From positions 1 through 6,278 of the forward strand of contig CAMAYM010000131.1 in the NCBI GenBank assembly GCA_945862495.1: a stretch of 6,278 nt of DNA, written 5' to 3'. The stretch comes from Bordetella parapertussis (GTDB lineage Bacteria > Pseudomonadota > Gammaproteobacteria > Burkholderiales > Burkholderiaceae_B). Of this stretch, positions 1-6,178 are shown piece after piece. Every line of letters starts with the position of its first letter. Position 1 is the first letter of the stretch. A program made the translations under genes and the position numbers. Below the pieces are notes generated by a model. It was not told where the DNA came from and did not search any database. It worked only from the letters and a program-made list of their open reading frames with translations.

Positions 1-203
1 ATCTAGCGTGAGCGCACTGCTTCCTTGAAACACCGATCTACCCCACTTAGTTACACAAAAATGCACTTTTCACCACTCTAAGGGAATGATTAAATCAGGT
101 CAAGCCCAAAATTACATTTTTTTCAATGGCGACAAGGACTTAGAGCTGTTTCCGCATACGTTGCAAAAACAAAATAATCAAATAAATCATGCGATTGGGA
201 GAT

Positions 204-236
204 CTAGTAAATGTTGAATATCAACAATTACACTAG
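204..236. repeat. Imperfect nested inverted repeat (hairpin)
   Basis: The core is TGTTGA (212-217) and TCAACA (221-226), which pair perfectly around a 3-nt loop. The outer arms CTAGT (204-208) and ACTAG (232-236) are also complementary, separated from the core by short AT-rich internal loops. No T-tract follows directly on either strand, so it does not look like an intrinsic terminator. It could be an operator-like dyad, part of an untranslated RNA, or chance in AT-rich DNA. No adjacent regulator gene is visible to support the operator idea. Confidence 0.4.
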
Positions 237-269
237 GGATAACCCCGATATACGCCGTATGGGCTATTC

Positions 270-287
270 AAAAGTTGCTTTGGCAAC
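270..287 (-). terminator. Probable weak intrinsic terminator of rnpB
   Basis: Read on the minus strand, GTTGC (287-283) and GCAAC (278-274) form a 5-bp stem with a 4-nt loop, followed directly by TTTT (273-270). It lies 22 nt past the end of the mature RNase P RNA, where a precursor with a trimmed 3' trailer would be expected to stop. The stem and T-run are short, so the assignment rests partly on position. Confidence 0.45.
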
Positions 288-308
288 AATGTGATGGGAT
301 CGGGGAGT

Positions 309-719
309 GCAAGACAGATCTATAGGCCGGATTCTGTAAACCCACTTGCATGGGCTAGCAATCATTCCTCTGGGCATTTCATTGCTGAAATGCTCTAGCC
401 ACCTACCCGCATACTTGGACGGAGCCGCCCGTCGTGATCGAAACCACACGCATGCCTATTTGGTGTTGCTCCGGATAGAGGTTGCCGCGTTTCACCCTGC
501 ATTGTCAGGCTCGCCGAAGCGAACCCTACACCACGGTAACACCGTGGCGGTGTGCGCCTTGCGACGCACCCTCATTGCAGACTCGTCTCTGTGGCCCTAG
601 TCCTCGTCGCCCTCATGCTTGCGCCTGGGACGCCGGACGGTCGTTAACCGTTATCCTGCCCTATGGAGTCCGGACCTTCCTCGATGCACGAAGCACCGCG
701 ATTGCCCAATCTGTCTTGC
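309..719 (-). ncRNA. rnpB: RNase P RNA, bacterial type A (M1 RNA)
   Basis: This is the catalytic RNA of ribonuclease P, which works with the RnpA protein to remove 5' leaders from precursor tRNAs. On the minus strand the conserved 5' core GAGGAAGGTCCGGACTCC is followed by ATAGGGCAGG (core at 665-682). Near the 3' end there are CCGGAGCAACACCAAATAGG, GGGTAGG, GAGGAATGATTG and the signature ACAGAATCCGGCCTAT (322-337). The ends are set by a perfect 11-bp P1 helix: GCAAGACAGAT (719-709) pairs with ATCTGTCTTGC (319-309). The resulting 411 nt is normal for a type-A molecule; the E. coli RNA is 377 nt. A -10 element lies 6 bp upstream of the inferred 5' end and a weak terminator lies just downstream. 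The short open frames crossing this region are not coding. Confidence 0.97.
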
Positions 720-725
720 GCCGTC

Positions 726-752
726 ATTGTAAGGCTATACGGTCAAACGCAA
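726..752 (-). promoter_or_regulatory. Probable sigma70-type promoter of rnpB
   Basis: On the minus strand TACAAT (731-726) ends 6 bp before the inferred 5' end of the P1 helix at 719, the right distance for a -10 element. A poor -35 match, TTGCGT (752-747), lies upstream with a short 15-bp spacer. The -10 call is reasonable because of its position; the -35 is uncertain. The same 81-bp gap must also carry the uup promoter on the other strand. There the best -10-like sequence is TTATAT at 773-778, without a clear -35. Confidence 0.45.
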
Positions 753-800
753 CACCTGCGACAATAGCGGACTTATATCTTTCATTCAGCCGTCTCAATC

Positions 801-2681
801 ATGTCCAGTCAAGCACTCATTACCCTCAACGCCGTTCACCTCGCCTATGGACACCATCCGCTGTTAGATGGGGCGGACCTTGCCATCCATACGCACGAGC
901 GCATTGGCCTCATCGGACGAAACGGTGCAGGAAAATCGTCCTTACTTCGCCTGCTTGACGGGCGTACACAGCCCGATGACGGTGCGATCAACGTTGCGGG
1001 ACATGTCAAAGTCGCCACAGTCGAACAAGAACCTCAACTTGATGAATCACTGACGATTGAACAAGCCGTGTTTGGTGAGTATGACCCCGATAGCGAAGAC
1101 TGGAACAAAGCTTCACGCGTGCGTGCACTCATCGATAAGCTTGGCCTCCCACCAGAGGCCATTGTCGGCACACTTTCAGGTGGCATGCGCAAACGCGTTG
1201 CCCTGATCAGCGCCATCGCAAACGAGCCCAGCCTGCTGCTGTTGGACGAGCCCACCAACCACCTGGATCTAGACGGTATTCAATGGCTCGAAACCACGCT
1301 TAAACAATGGCCTGGCAGTGCAATTGTGATTACGCATGATCGTCGCTTTTTAGACGCGATCGCAACACGTATCGTCGAACTTGATCGCGGTGCACTGCTG
1401 AGTTTTCCTGGCAATTTTTCAGAGTGGCAAGTACGCAAAGCGCAATGGCTTGAATCTCAGCGCCTTGAAAATGCGCGCTTTGACAAACTGTTAGCTCAAG
1501 AAGAAATCTGGATTCGCAAAGGGGTTGAAGCGCGCCGCACGCGTAACGAAGGACGGGTACGCAGACTTGAACAATTACGTGTTGAACGCGCGGATAGACG
1601 AGAGCGTCAAGGCAATGTCCAACTCGCGATTGACTCAGGCCAACGTTCAGGCAAGCTCGTCGCCGAACTCGAAAACGTCAGCAAGTCCTTTGGCGACCTT
1701 TGCGTTGTCAACGAATACTCCACCACGATCATGCGCGGCGATCGCATCGGTTTCATTGGTCCAAACGGCGCAGGCAAATCCACACTGCTCAAGCTCATTC
1801 TCGGAACACTCCAACCTGACAGCGGTACAGTCAAGCTTGGCACAAACTTGAGCGTGGCCTATTTTGATCAAATGCGGAGTCAGTTGGATGAAAATGCCAC
1901 ACTCGCAGATGTCATCAACCCAGGCAGTGAGTGGATCGAAATTGGTAACACTCGCAAACATGTCATGAGCTATCTGGGTGACTTCTTGTTTGCGCCTGCC
2001 CGCGCGCACTCCCCTGTAAAAAGTCTCTCTGGTGGCGAACGCGCACGCTTATTGTTGGCGAGATTATTTGCCCGCCCGGCCAATATCTTGGTGCTCGACG
2101 AGCCTACCAATGACCTTGACATCGAAACACTCGAACTGCTCGAAGAGCTTTTGCAAGATTATCCCGGTACCGTCTTACTTGTCAGTCACGACCGGACTTT
2201 CCTAGATAACGTCGTCACGCAAACCATTGCGAACGAAGGGAATGGTCGCTGGAAAGATTACGTGGGTGGCTTTGCGGACTGGGAGCGTCAGCGCAAGGCC
2301 ACTGAAGGCCCCTCTGCGATCAATCAATTGAAATCCGTCGCACCAGTGACAAGTGTGACTAAAGATGCTGCCCCAGCCTCTTTAAGTACTGCAGCAAGTG
2401 CCTCGGTACCGACCGCGCCTGCGGCCACAAAAAGCCCAACAACCAAAACCCGCGCAGTCAAACTCACGCCTTGGGAGGCAAAAGAGCTTGTTCAGCTGCC
2501 TCTTGACATCCAAACGCTCGAGCAAGAACAAGAGGCACTGGTGACAGAAATGGGTAATGGTGAGCTCTACAAAACCGATCCCACCAAACTAACAACTATT
2601 CAGGCAAGACTGACCGAAATAGATACCTTGCTACTCAAGCACTTCGCACGATGGGAAGCACTTGAGGCCAGACAATCCTAA
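801..2681 (+). CDS. uup: ABC-F family ATPase Uup
   Basis: This is a soluble ABC-F ATPase with two nucleotide-binding domains and no membrane segments. E. coli Uup is linked to transposon precise excision, tolerance of branched DNA and ribosome-associated activity. Domain 1 has Walker A GRNGAGKS (39-46), signature LSGGM (125-129), Walker B LLLLDEP (145-151) and switch H179. Domain 2 has Walker A GPNGAGKS (320-327), signature LSGGE (409-413), Walker B ILVLDEP (429-435) and switch H463. The linker (about 211-270) contains the Uup-like stretch LAQEEIWIRKG...EARRTRNEGRVRRL. After an Ala/Thr/Pro-rich spacer (about 500-550) comes a charged coiled coil (about 552-624) that matches the DNA-binding C-terminal domain distinguishing Uup from EttA and YheS. 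Length (626 aa) is near E. coli Uup (635). The ATG at 801 has no clear Shine-Dalgarno, but it gives the usual short N-terminus before the first ABC strand. The segment between Walker A and the signature in domain 1 looks short (see findings). Confidence 0.94.
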   Translation: MSSQALITLNAVHLAYGHHPLLDGADLAIHTHERIGLIGRNGAGKSSLLRLLDGRTQPDDGAINVAGHVKVATVEQEPQLDESLTIEQAVFGEYDPDSEDWNKASRVRALIDKLGLPPEAIVGTLSGGMRKRVALISAIANEPSLLLLDEPTNHLDLDGIQWLETTLKQWPGSAIVITHDRRFLDAIATRIVELDRGALLSFPGNFSEWQVRKAQWLESQRLENARFDKLLAQEEIWIRKGVEARRTRNEGRVRRLEQLRVERADRRERQGNVQLAIDSGQRSGKLVAELENVSKSFGDLCVVNEYSTTIMRGDRIGFIGPNGAGKSTLLKLILGTLQPDSGTVKLGTNLSVAYFDQMRSQLDENATLADVINPGSEWIEIGNTRKHVMSYLGDFLFAPARAHSPVKSLSGGERARLLLARLFARPANILVLDEPTNDLDIETLELLEELLQDYPGTVLLVSHDRTFLDNVVTQTIANEGNGRWKDYVGGFADWERQRKATEGPSAINQLKSVAPVTSVTKDAAPASLSTAASASVPTAPAATKSPTTKTRAVKLTPWEAKELVQLPLDIQTLEQEQEALVTEMGNGELYKTDPTKLTTIQARLTEIDTLLLKHFARWEALEARQS

Positions 2682-2686
2682 CAGCG

Positions 2687-3742
2687 TTATTGACGCACAC
2701 GCCATTTCAGCGTTTCACCCGCCGCCAACGGAACAATCGTTTCTTTACCAAACGCAAGTTCTGTTGGAATAAGGAAATCTCCGCGCTCAAGCGTCATTGT
2801 TCCATTGTTGCGTGGTAACCCATAAAAATCTGGGCCACGAAAACTCGCAAAGGCCTCAAGCTTGTCGATTTTGCCAACGCTATCAAAAGCCGTTGCATAG
2901 AGCTCCATCGCGTGGAGTGCCGTGTAGCACCCCGCACAACCACAGGCATGCTCTTTTAAACTCTTTGAATGGGGGGCACTGTCTGTCCCTAAAAAGAATC
3001 TTGGGCTGTCACTGGTCGCAGCATCCATCAACGCCTTGCGATGTACCTCACGCTTTAAGATTGGCAAACAGTAATAATGGGGCCGAACACCACCTTGAAA
3101 AATAGCATTACGGTTGTACAAGAGATGTTGAGCGGTGATCGTTGCCGCGACGGGTCCCTCTGCATCTCGCACATAGTCTGCACCCTCTTTGGTTGTGATG
3201 TGTTCAAACACAACTTTTAATGCAGGAAATGCTTTGCGCAGCGGAATCATGACCCGCTCAATGAATAAGGCTTCACGATCAAACACATCGACCGACGGGT
3301 CTGTGACCTCGCCGTGCACAAGCAGTGGCATCCCAATCCGCTCCATGGCCTCAAGCACGCCACTACAGCGTGCCAACAGATCTGTCACGCCAGCATCAGA
3401 GTTTGTTGTAGCGCCAGCAGGATAGAGCTTAAAGGCGACGGCGGCACCAGACTCAAACGCATGAATCGCTTCGGCAGGCTGCGTATTATCAGTCAGATAA
3501 AGTGTCATCAGAGGCTGAAAGCTATCCGCGGGTATGCCGACGGCCACAAGCGCTTGCTCGATACGCGATTTATACGCAACGGCAAGCGCTGCAGTCGTCA
3601 CAGGCGGTTTCAAGTTGGGCATCACAATTGCGCGCGCAAATTGTCTGGCGGTATCACCTATAACAGCGTGCAGCACCTCGGCATCACGCAAGTGCAAATG
3701 CCAATCGTCAGGTCGTGTAATGCTCAACGTTGTTTGATTCAT
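2687..3742 (-). CDS. pyrC: Dihydroorotase, class II homodimeric type
   Basis: This enzyme interconverts N-carbamoyl-L-aspartate and (S)-dihydroorotate, the third step of de novo pyrimidine synthesis, in the cytoplasm. It is a TIM-barrel zinc amidohydrolase. The full active site is visible: H15 and H17 in DDWHLHLRD (12-20), the substrate-binding R19 and N43, K105 as the lysine that is carboxylated to bridge the two metals (AFKLYPAG), H143 (LVHGE), H181 (FEHIT) and catalytic D254 (GTDSAPHS) with H258. The flexible loop threonines that close over the substrate are T112 and T113. Length (351 aa) matches E. coli PyrC (348 aa), and no residue is missing. The ATG at 3742 has only a weak ribosome site (AAGAG very close to the start). 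The gene lies 81 bp downstream of the amidohydrolase gene on the same strand, so it may be read from that promoter as well as its own. Its 3' end meets uup tail-to-tail. Confidence 0.97.
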   Translation of the reverse strand: MNQTTLSITRPDDWHLHLRDAEVLHAVIGDTARQFARAIVMPNLKPPVTTAALAVAYKSRIEQALVAVGIPADSFQPLMTLYLTDNTQPAEAIHAFESGAAVAFKLYPAGATTNSDAGVTDLLARCSGVLEAMERIGMPLLVHGEVTDPSVDVFDREALFIERVMIPLRKAFPALKVVFEHITTKEGADYVRDAEGPVAATITAQHLLYNRNAIFQGGVRPHYYCLPILKREVHRKALMDAATSDSPRFFLGTDSAPHSKSLKEHACGCAGCYTALHAMELYATAFDSVGKIDKLEAFASFRGPDFYGLPRNNGTMTLERGDFLIPTELAFGKETIVPLAAGETLKWRVRQ

Positions 3743-3792
3743 GCTCTTGAAGTTACCTAATCTTGTGTGATGTGTGTTGCTTGTTTTTGTTT

Positions 3793-3814
3793 CGCATGCA
3801 GTGAAAGCGCATGC
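3793..3814. repeat. Paired CGCATGC motifs in the pyrC upstream gap
   Basis: CGCATGC occurs at 3793-3799 and again at 3808-3814, with starts 15 bp apart. Because GCATGC is its own reverse complement, the two copies can also pair as a 6-bp stem with a 9-nt loop. No T-run follows on the minus strand, so this is unlikely to terminate transcription between the amidohydrolase gene and pyrC. It could be a protein-binding site or chance. Confidence 0.3.
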
Positions 3815-3823
3815 TATTCAATA

Positions 3824-5020
3824 TCAAGTGCCTGATAACGGCATACCGCGCTCTACCAACGCGGCAAATGTTGCGCTACCAACCGGAATGACCTCATCAT
3901 TAAAATCAAAATTCGGATTGTGCAAAAATCTGCCTTCTTCTGCACCGCCTTGACCAAGTCTGAAATAAGCGCCAGGTACTTTTTTCAACATAAATGAGAA
4001 GTCTTCCGAGCCCATCGAGGGTGTCATGTCGCGTACAACCTGATCCGCACCAAAAAGCTCTGTCGCAACATCCGCCACAAAGTGCGCGTTGACAGCAGTA
4101 TTAATCGTTGCAGGATAATTTCTCAGGTAGGTAAATTCTGCCGTGGCACCAAAAGCTTCGGCAACTGAGGCAATAATTGCGCGCATGCGACTTTCAATCA
4201 CGTGTTGGACGGTATCGCTAAAAGTTCTAACCGTTCCCACTAACTTGGCCTGTCCCGGGATCACACTGGCAGCGGAGGCATGCCCAGCATTGATGTGGCC
4301 AAAAGACAAAACCGCAGCCTCTAGTGGGTGCACATTTCTGGAAACAATTGTTTGTAACGCAGTCACTATATTGGCTGCGACCACAATAGGATCAATCGTC
4401 TGATATGGGTGGGCGCCATGACCACCCCGCCCCTGAATCAAAATTTCAAACTTATCACTCGCTGCCATCATCGGGCCAGGATTGATACCAATCACACCAG
4501 CCGGCAAGCCAGGCCAATTATGGAGCGCATAAATTGCATCGCATGGGAAACGTTCAAACAACCCATCGTCGACCATTGCCTTCGCACCGCCCAATCCCTC
4601 TTCGGCAGGCTGAAAAATTAAGACTGCTGTACCGTTGAAATTTCTATTTTGCATCAGATACTTCGCCGTACCCAGCAAGATTGTCGTATGCCCATCATGC
4701 CCGCAAGCATGCATCATCCCAGGGACAGTCGAACAATATTCAGTCTTACCCTCTTCACGCATAGGCAAGGCATCCATATCCGCACGCAATCCAATCATTT
4801 TGCCAGAGTCGGTCCGCTGCCCTTTAATTACGCCAACGACACCTGTTTGACCGATGCCTCTATGCACCTCCACGCCGAGTGCCGTCAATGCACCCGCAAC
4901 AATGCCAGAGGTACGGACTTCCTGAAATCCAATTTCTGGATTTGCATGTAAGTCGCGCCTGACAGCCACGAGTTCTTTGTGAAATTGTTGAATCGACGCG
5001 AGAGGGGATCTTGGATACAT
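3824..5020 (-). CDS. M20-family metallo-amidohydrolase (hippurate hydrolase/N-acyl amino acid deacylase type)
   Basis: This is a cytoplasmic di-metal peptidase-fold enzyme of the M20D group, which hydrolyses N-acyl or N-aroyl amino acids. Hippurate hydrolase (HipO), N-acetyl-diaminopimelate deacetylase, AbgA/AbgB and plant indole-acetyl amino acid hydrolases are relatives. Visible motifs are GLRADMDALPM (77-87), the metal-binding MHACGHDGH (103-111, ligands C106 and H108), QPAEEG (137-142, with E140 the likely base and E141 a metal ligand), H167 (LHNWPG) and H367 (LHNPNFDFND). The inserted dimerisation domain covers about 188-300 and begins with the conserved GRGGHGAHP (197-205). Length (398 aa) is typical, and there is no signal peptide. 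The true substrate cannot be told from sequence, so no gene symbol is given. The start at 5020 has only a poor ribosome site. The next gene on the strand is pyrC, without a clear terminator between them. Confidence 0.93.
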   Translation of the reverse strand: MYPRSPLASIQQFHKELVAVRRDLHANPEIGFQEVRTSGIVAGALTALGVEVHRGIGQTGVVGVIKGQRTDSGKMIGLRADMDALPMREEGKTEYCSTVPGMMHACGHDGHTTILLGTAKYLMQNRNFNGTAVLIFQPAEEGLGGAKAMVDDGLFERFPCDAIYALHNWPGLPAGVIGINPGPMMAASDKFEILIQGRGGHGAHPYQTIDPIVVAANIVTALQTIVSRNVHPLEAAVLSFGHINAGHASAASVIPGQAKLVGTVRTFSDTVQHVIESRMRAIIASVAEAFGATAEFTYLRNYPATINTAVNAHFVADVATELFGADQVVRDMTPSMGSEDFSFMLKKVPGAYFRLGQGGAEEGRFLHNPNFDFNDEVIPVGSATFAALVERGMPLSGT

Positions 5021-5026
5021 AATCTT

Positions 5027-5056
5027 TTTATATTAAAAATTAAGTAGTTAGGTAAA
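5027..5056 (-). promoter_or_regulatory. Candidate promoter of the M20 amidohydrolase gene
   Basis: On the minus strand TTTACC (5056-5051) and TATAAA (5032-5027) are separated by 18 bp, close to sigma70 -35 and -10 elements. If used, transcription would begin at or almost at the start codon at 5020, giving a leaderless or nearly leaderless mRNA. This would agree with the poor ribosome site. A weaker alternative further upstream (TTTACG 5066-5061 with TTAATT 5043-5038) would give a normal short leader. Confidence 0.35.
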
Positions 5057-5134
5057 AACCCGTAAAGTGAACAAATATTTTTAGTACCGAAACATATCTA
5101 AAGAGTTTACCTGTCTTGTTGAAAACTGAGTGAA

Positions 5135-5164
5135 TTGAGACAATTTAACGATTATCTCTATAAA
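5135..5164 (+). promoter_or_regulatory. Probable promoter of the SWIB protein gene
   Basis: TTGAGA (5135-5140) and TATAAA (5159-5164) with an 18-bp spacer make a good sigma70-type match in an AT-rich region. Transcription would start near 5171, leaving a leader of about 70 nt before the ATG at 5241. It also places the earlier in-frame ATG at 5169 at or before the transcript start, which argues against using that ATG. Confidence 0.5.
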
Positions 5165-5228
5165 TTCTTTGTCTTTCACACTGAGAAGCGTTATGCTGCG
5201 CCCACTGTGCACATTTATCTGTTCCACC

Positions 5229-5234
5229 AGGAGA
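5229..5234 (+). promoter_or_regulatory. Ribosome binding site that fixes the SWIB protein start
   Basis: AGGAGA lies 6 nt before the ATG at 5241, an ideal Shine-Dalgarno. The open frame extends upstream to an ATG at 5169, but that codon lacks such a site and the 24 extra residues do not resemble the lysine/alanine tail. The start is therefore placed at 5241. Confidence 0.75.
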
Positions 5235-5240
5235 GCCCAT

Positions 5241-5630
5241 ATGGCAACCGCTAAACCAGCCGCAAAGAAACCCGCAGCAAAGAAAGTCGCCGTCAAAAAA
5301 GTTGCAGCAAAGACGCCAGCCGTTAAGAAAGTTGCTGTCAAGAAAACAGCTGCTGCTAAACCCGCTGCCAAGAAAGTCGCTCGCACACCGAACGCAGCTT
5401 TCATGAAAGCCTTGACACCTAGCGCCGTACTAGCCGCTGTGATTGGCGCCGCTCCTGTACCACGTACAGAAGTTACCAAGAAAATTTGGGACTACATCAA
5501 AAAGCACGACTTGCAAGATCCTGCAAATCGTCGCAACATCAATGCTGACGAAAAGCTCAAGCCATTATTTGGCAAGGCTCAAGTCTCGATGTTTGAATTG
5601 ACCAAAATCGTAAGCGGTCATTTGAAATAA
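5241..5630 (+). CDS. SWIB/MDM2-domain protein with histone H1-like Lys/Ala tail
   Basis: This is a small basic protein of 129 aa in two parts. Residues 1-48 are a low-complexity tail of Ala, Lys, Pro and Val built from repeats such as PAAKK, VAVKK and PAVKK, like the C-terminal tails of histone H1 and bacterial H1-like proteins. Such tails bind DNA non-specifically. Residues about 54-129 form a complete SWIB (BAF60b/MDM2-like) domain, with the typical AAVIGAAPVPRTEVTKKIWD (65-84) and, further on, YIKKHDLQDP...RRNINADEKLKPLFG...VSMFELTKIVSGHL. SWIB domains are best known from eukaryotic chromatin remodellers and also occur in chlamydiae and many betaproteobacteria, where the role is not established. 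DNA binding at the nucleoid is inferred from the tail. It is a single-gene unit with its own promoter, a strong ribosome site and a terminator right after the stop. Confidence 0.92.
   Translation: MATAKPAAKKPAAKKVAVKKVAAKTPAVKKVAVKKTAAAKPAAKKVARTPNAAFMKALTPSAVLAAVIGAAPVPRTEVTKKIWDYIKKHDLQDPANRRNINADEKLKPLFGKAQVSMFELTKIVSGHLK
5253..5375 (+). repeat. Degenerate short repeats coding for the Lys/Ala-rich tail
   Basis: Codons 5-45 of the SWIB gene are built from imperfect in-frame repeats. For example, the unit encoding KKVAVKK occurs from 5280 and again from 5325 with silent third-position changes. Such tracts expand and contract easily by slippage or recombination, so tail length probably varies between strains. 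The silent differences show that the copies are not freshly duplicated. Confidence 0.7.
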
Positions 5631-5653
5631 GCATTGTTTCAAGTTGCACTAAG

Positions 5654-5688
5654 AAAATAAGGGCACCTCAAAGGTGCCCTTATTTTTT
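5654..5688. terminator. Bidirectional intrinsic terminator
   Basis: A perfect 15-bp stem pairs 5654-5668 with 5672-5686 around a 3-nt loop (CAA). The GC core is GGGCACCT/AGGTGCCC, flanked by A-runs on the left and T-runs on the right, so both strands end in a T-tract. On the plus strand it lies 23 nt past the SWIB stop codon. On the minus strand it begins about 16 nt past the stop of the membrane protein gene. It therefore serves both convergent genes. Confidence 0.93.
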
Positions 5689-5704
5689 GACTTGAACCGT
5701 CAGA

Positions 5705-6061
5705 CTATGTTGGCGCGCTGAACTCAAGCAGTGCTAGCCAGCCCTTTACCAAACGGTACAAAATCCAAATACCGGTTGCTAACACGCCAATCCAACCGAT
5801 ATAGATATAGGTCGCAATTCCGCTAATAATCAAGGCCAACAGACCCCACCAAAAAGTCTGCATGAGCCAATCAAAATGCGAAGCATAAATAGTCCCAGCT
5901 GCGTCAGGTCGCTTGATGTAAAGCAACACGATTGCAGCAACTGTTGCGACACCAAATACGCCACCACTCAAAAGACCTATGGCAAACAAACCATATGCAA
6001 CATGGGTAAGTGTCCGCAAATCAATTGGTTTTTTCTCTTCAGGGATATTTTGATCTGACAT
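5705..6061 (-). CDS. Small DUF4870-like integral membrane protein
   Basis: This 118-aa protein has a short polar N-terminus (1-18) and three likely membrane helices at about 20-48, 67-86 and 87-106. The pattern fits the DUF4870/Tic20-like small membrane proteins common in betaproteobacteria. Recognisable points are the loop IKRPDAAGTIYASHFDWLMQ (49-68), the FWW that follows it, and the closing YRLVKGWLALLE (102-113). The function of the family is not established, and I do not assign one. The start is well supported: AAAGGAG (6076-6070 on the minus strand) lies 8 nt before the ATG at 6061. The gene begins about 73 bp past the terminator of the rRNA operon on the same strand. I see no strong promoter in that gap, so some expression could come from read-through. 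Its 3' end shares a terminator with the SWIB gene. Family assignment is from memory of the pattern, hence the moderate confidence. Confidence 0.78.
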   Translation of the reverse strand: MSDQNIPEEKKPIDLRTLTHVAYGLFAIGLLSGGVFGVATVAAIVLLYIKRPDAAGTIYASHFDWLMQTFWWGLLALIISGIATYIYIGWIGVLATGIWILYRLVKGWLALLEFSAPT

Positions 6062-6134
6062 ATGCAGCGCTCCTTTGCTGACAAGCTAGTTATTGAAGAC
6101 TCAGCCTACGCTTATAAATATCTTACATCAAAGA

Positions 6135-6167
6135 CAAAACCCCGCAGCATTTGGCTACGGGGTTTTG
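6135..6167 (-). terminator. Terminator of the rRNA operon
   Basis: Read on the minus strand, CAAAACCCCG (6167-6158) pairs perfectly with CGGGGTTTTG (6144-6135) in a 10-bp stem. After one mismatch the stem continues for 3 bp to a 5-nt loop. The right arm ends in TTTTG followed by TCTTT, a usable T-rich tract. It stands about 11 nt past the end of the 5S rRNA and would end the rRNA transcript. Confidence 0.88.
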
Positions 6168-6178
6168 AGGGTAAGAGC

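Larger units (their letters stand above)
1..308. other. AT-rich intergenic region, no gene identified
   Basis: I see no convincing coding region, tRNA or known small RNA in this stretch. All six frames are broken by frequent stops, and no reading frame here has a ribosome site or a recognisable protein. The left edge may hold the last few codons of a gene lying outside the window: one plus frame is open from the edge to a TGA at 26-28. That is too short to support a call. The only structures found are the imperfect hairpin at 204-236 and the probable rnpB terminator at 270-287, both listed separately. Confidence 0.6.

Noticed and set aside
264..600. Short open frames on both strands within 264-600
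   Set aside because: They fall on the conserved structure of RNase P RNA, which explains this sequence completely.
482..958. Plus-strand open frame of 158 codons crossing rnpB and the start of uup
   Set aside because: It lies antisense to RNase P RNA and out of frame with uup, has no ribosome site, and its composition (Arg, Ser, Pro and Cys rich) is not protein-like.
1647..2009. Minus-strand open frame of 120 codons inside uup
   Set aside because: It is a shadow of the conserved second ATPase domain, with no initiation signals or recognisable product.
3314..3760. Plus-strand open frames opposite pyrC
   Set aside because: They are antisense to an intact, conserved pyrC and have no supporting ribosome site or recognisable protein.
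5169..5240. Longer N-terminus for the SWIB protein from an ATG at 5169
   Set aside because: The ideal AGGAGA before the ATG at 5241 and the promoter placement both favour the shorter form.
5081..5479. Minus-strand open frame of 132 codons opposite the SWIB gene
   Set aside because: Its Ala/Thr/Phe-rich repetitive product is the mirror image of the Lys/Ala-coding tract. It has no homology I recognise.
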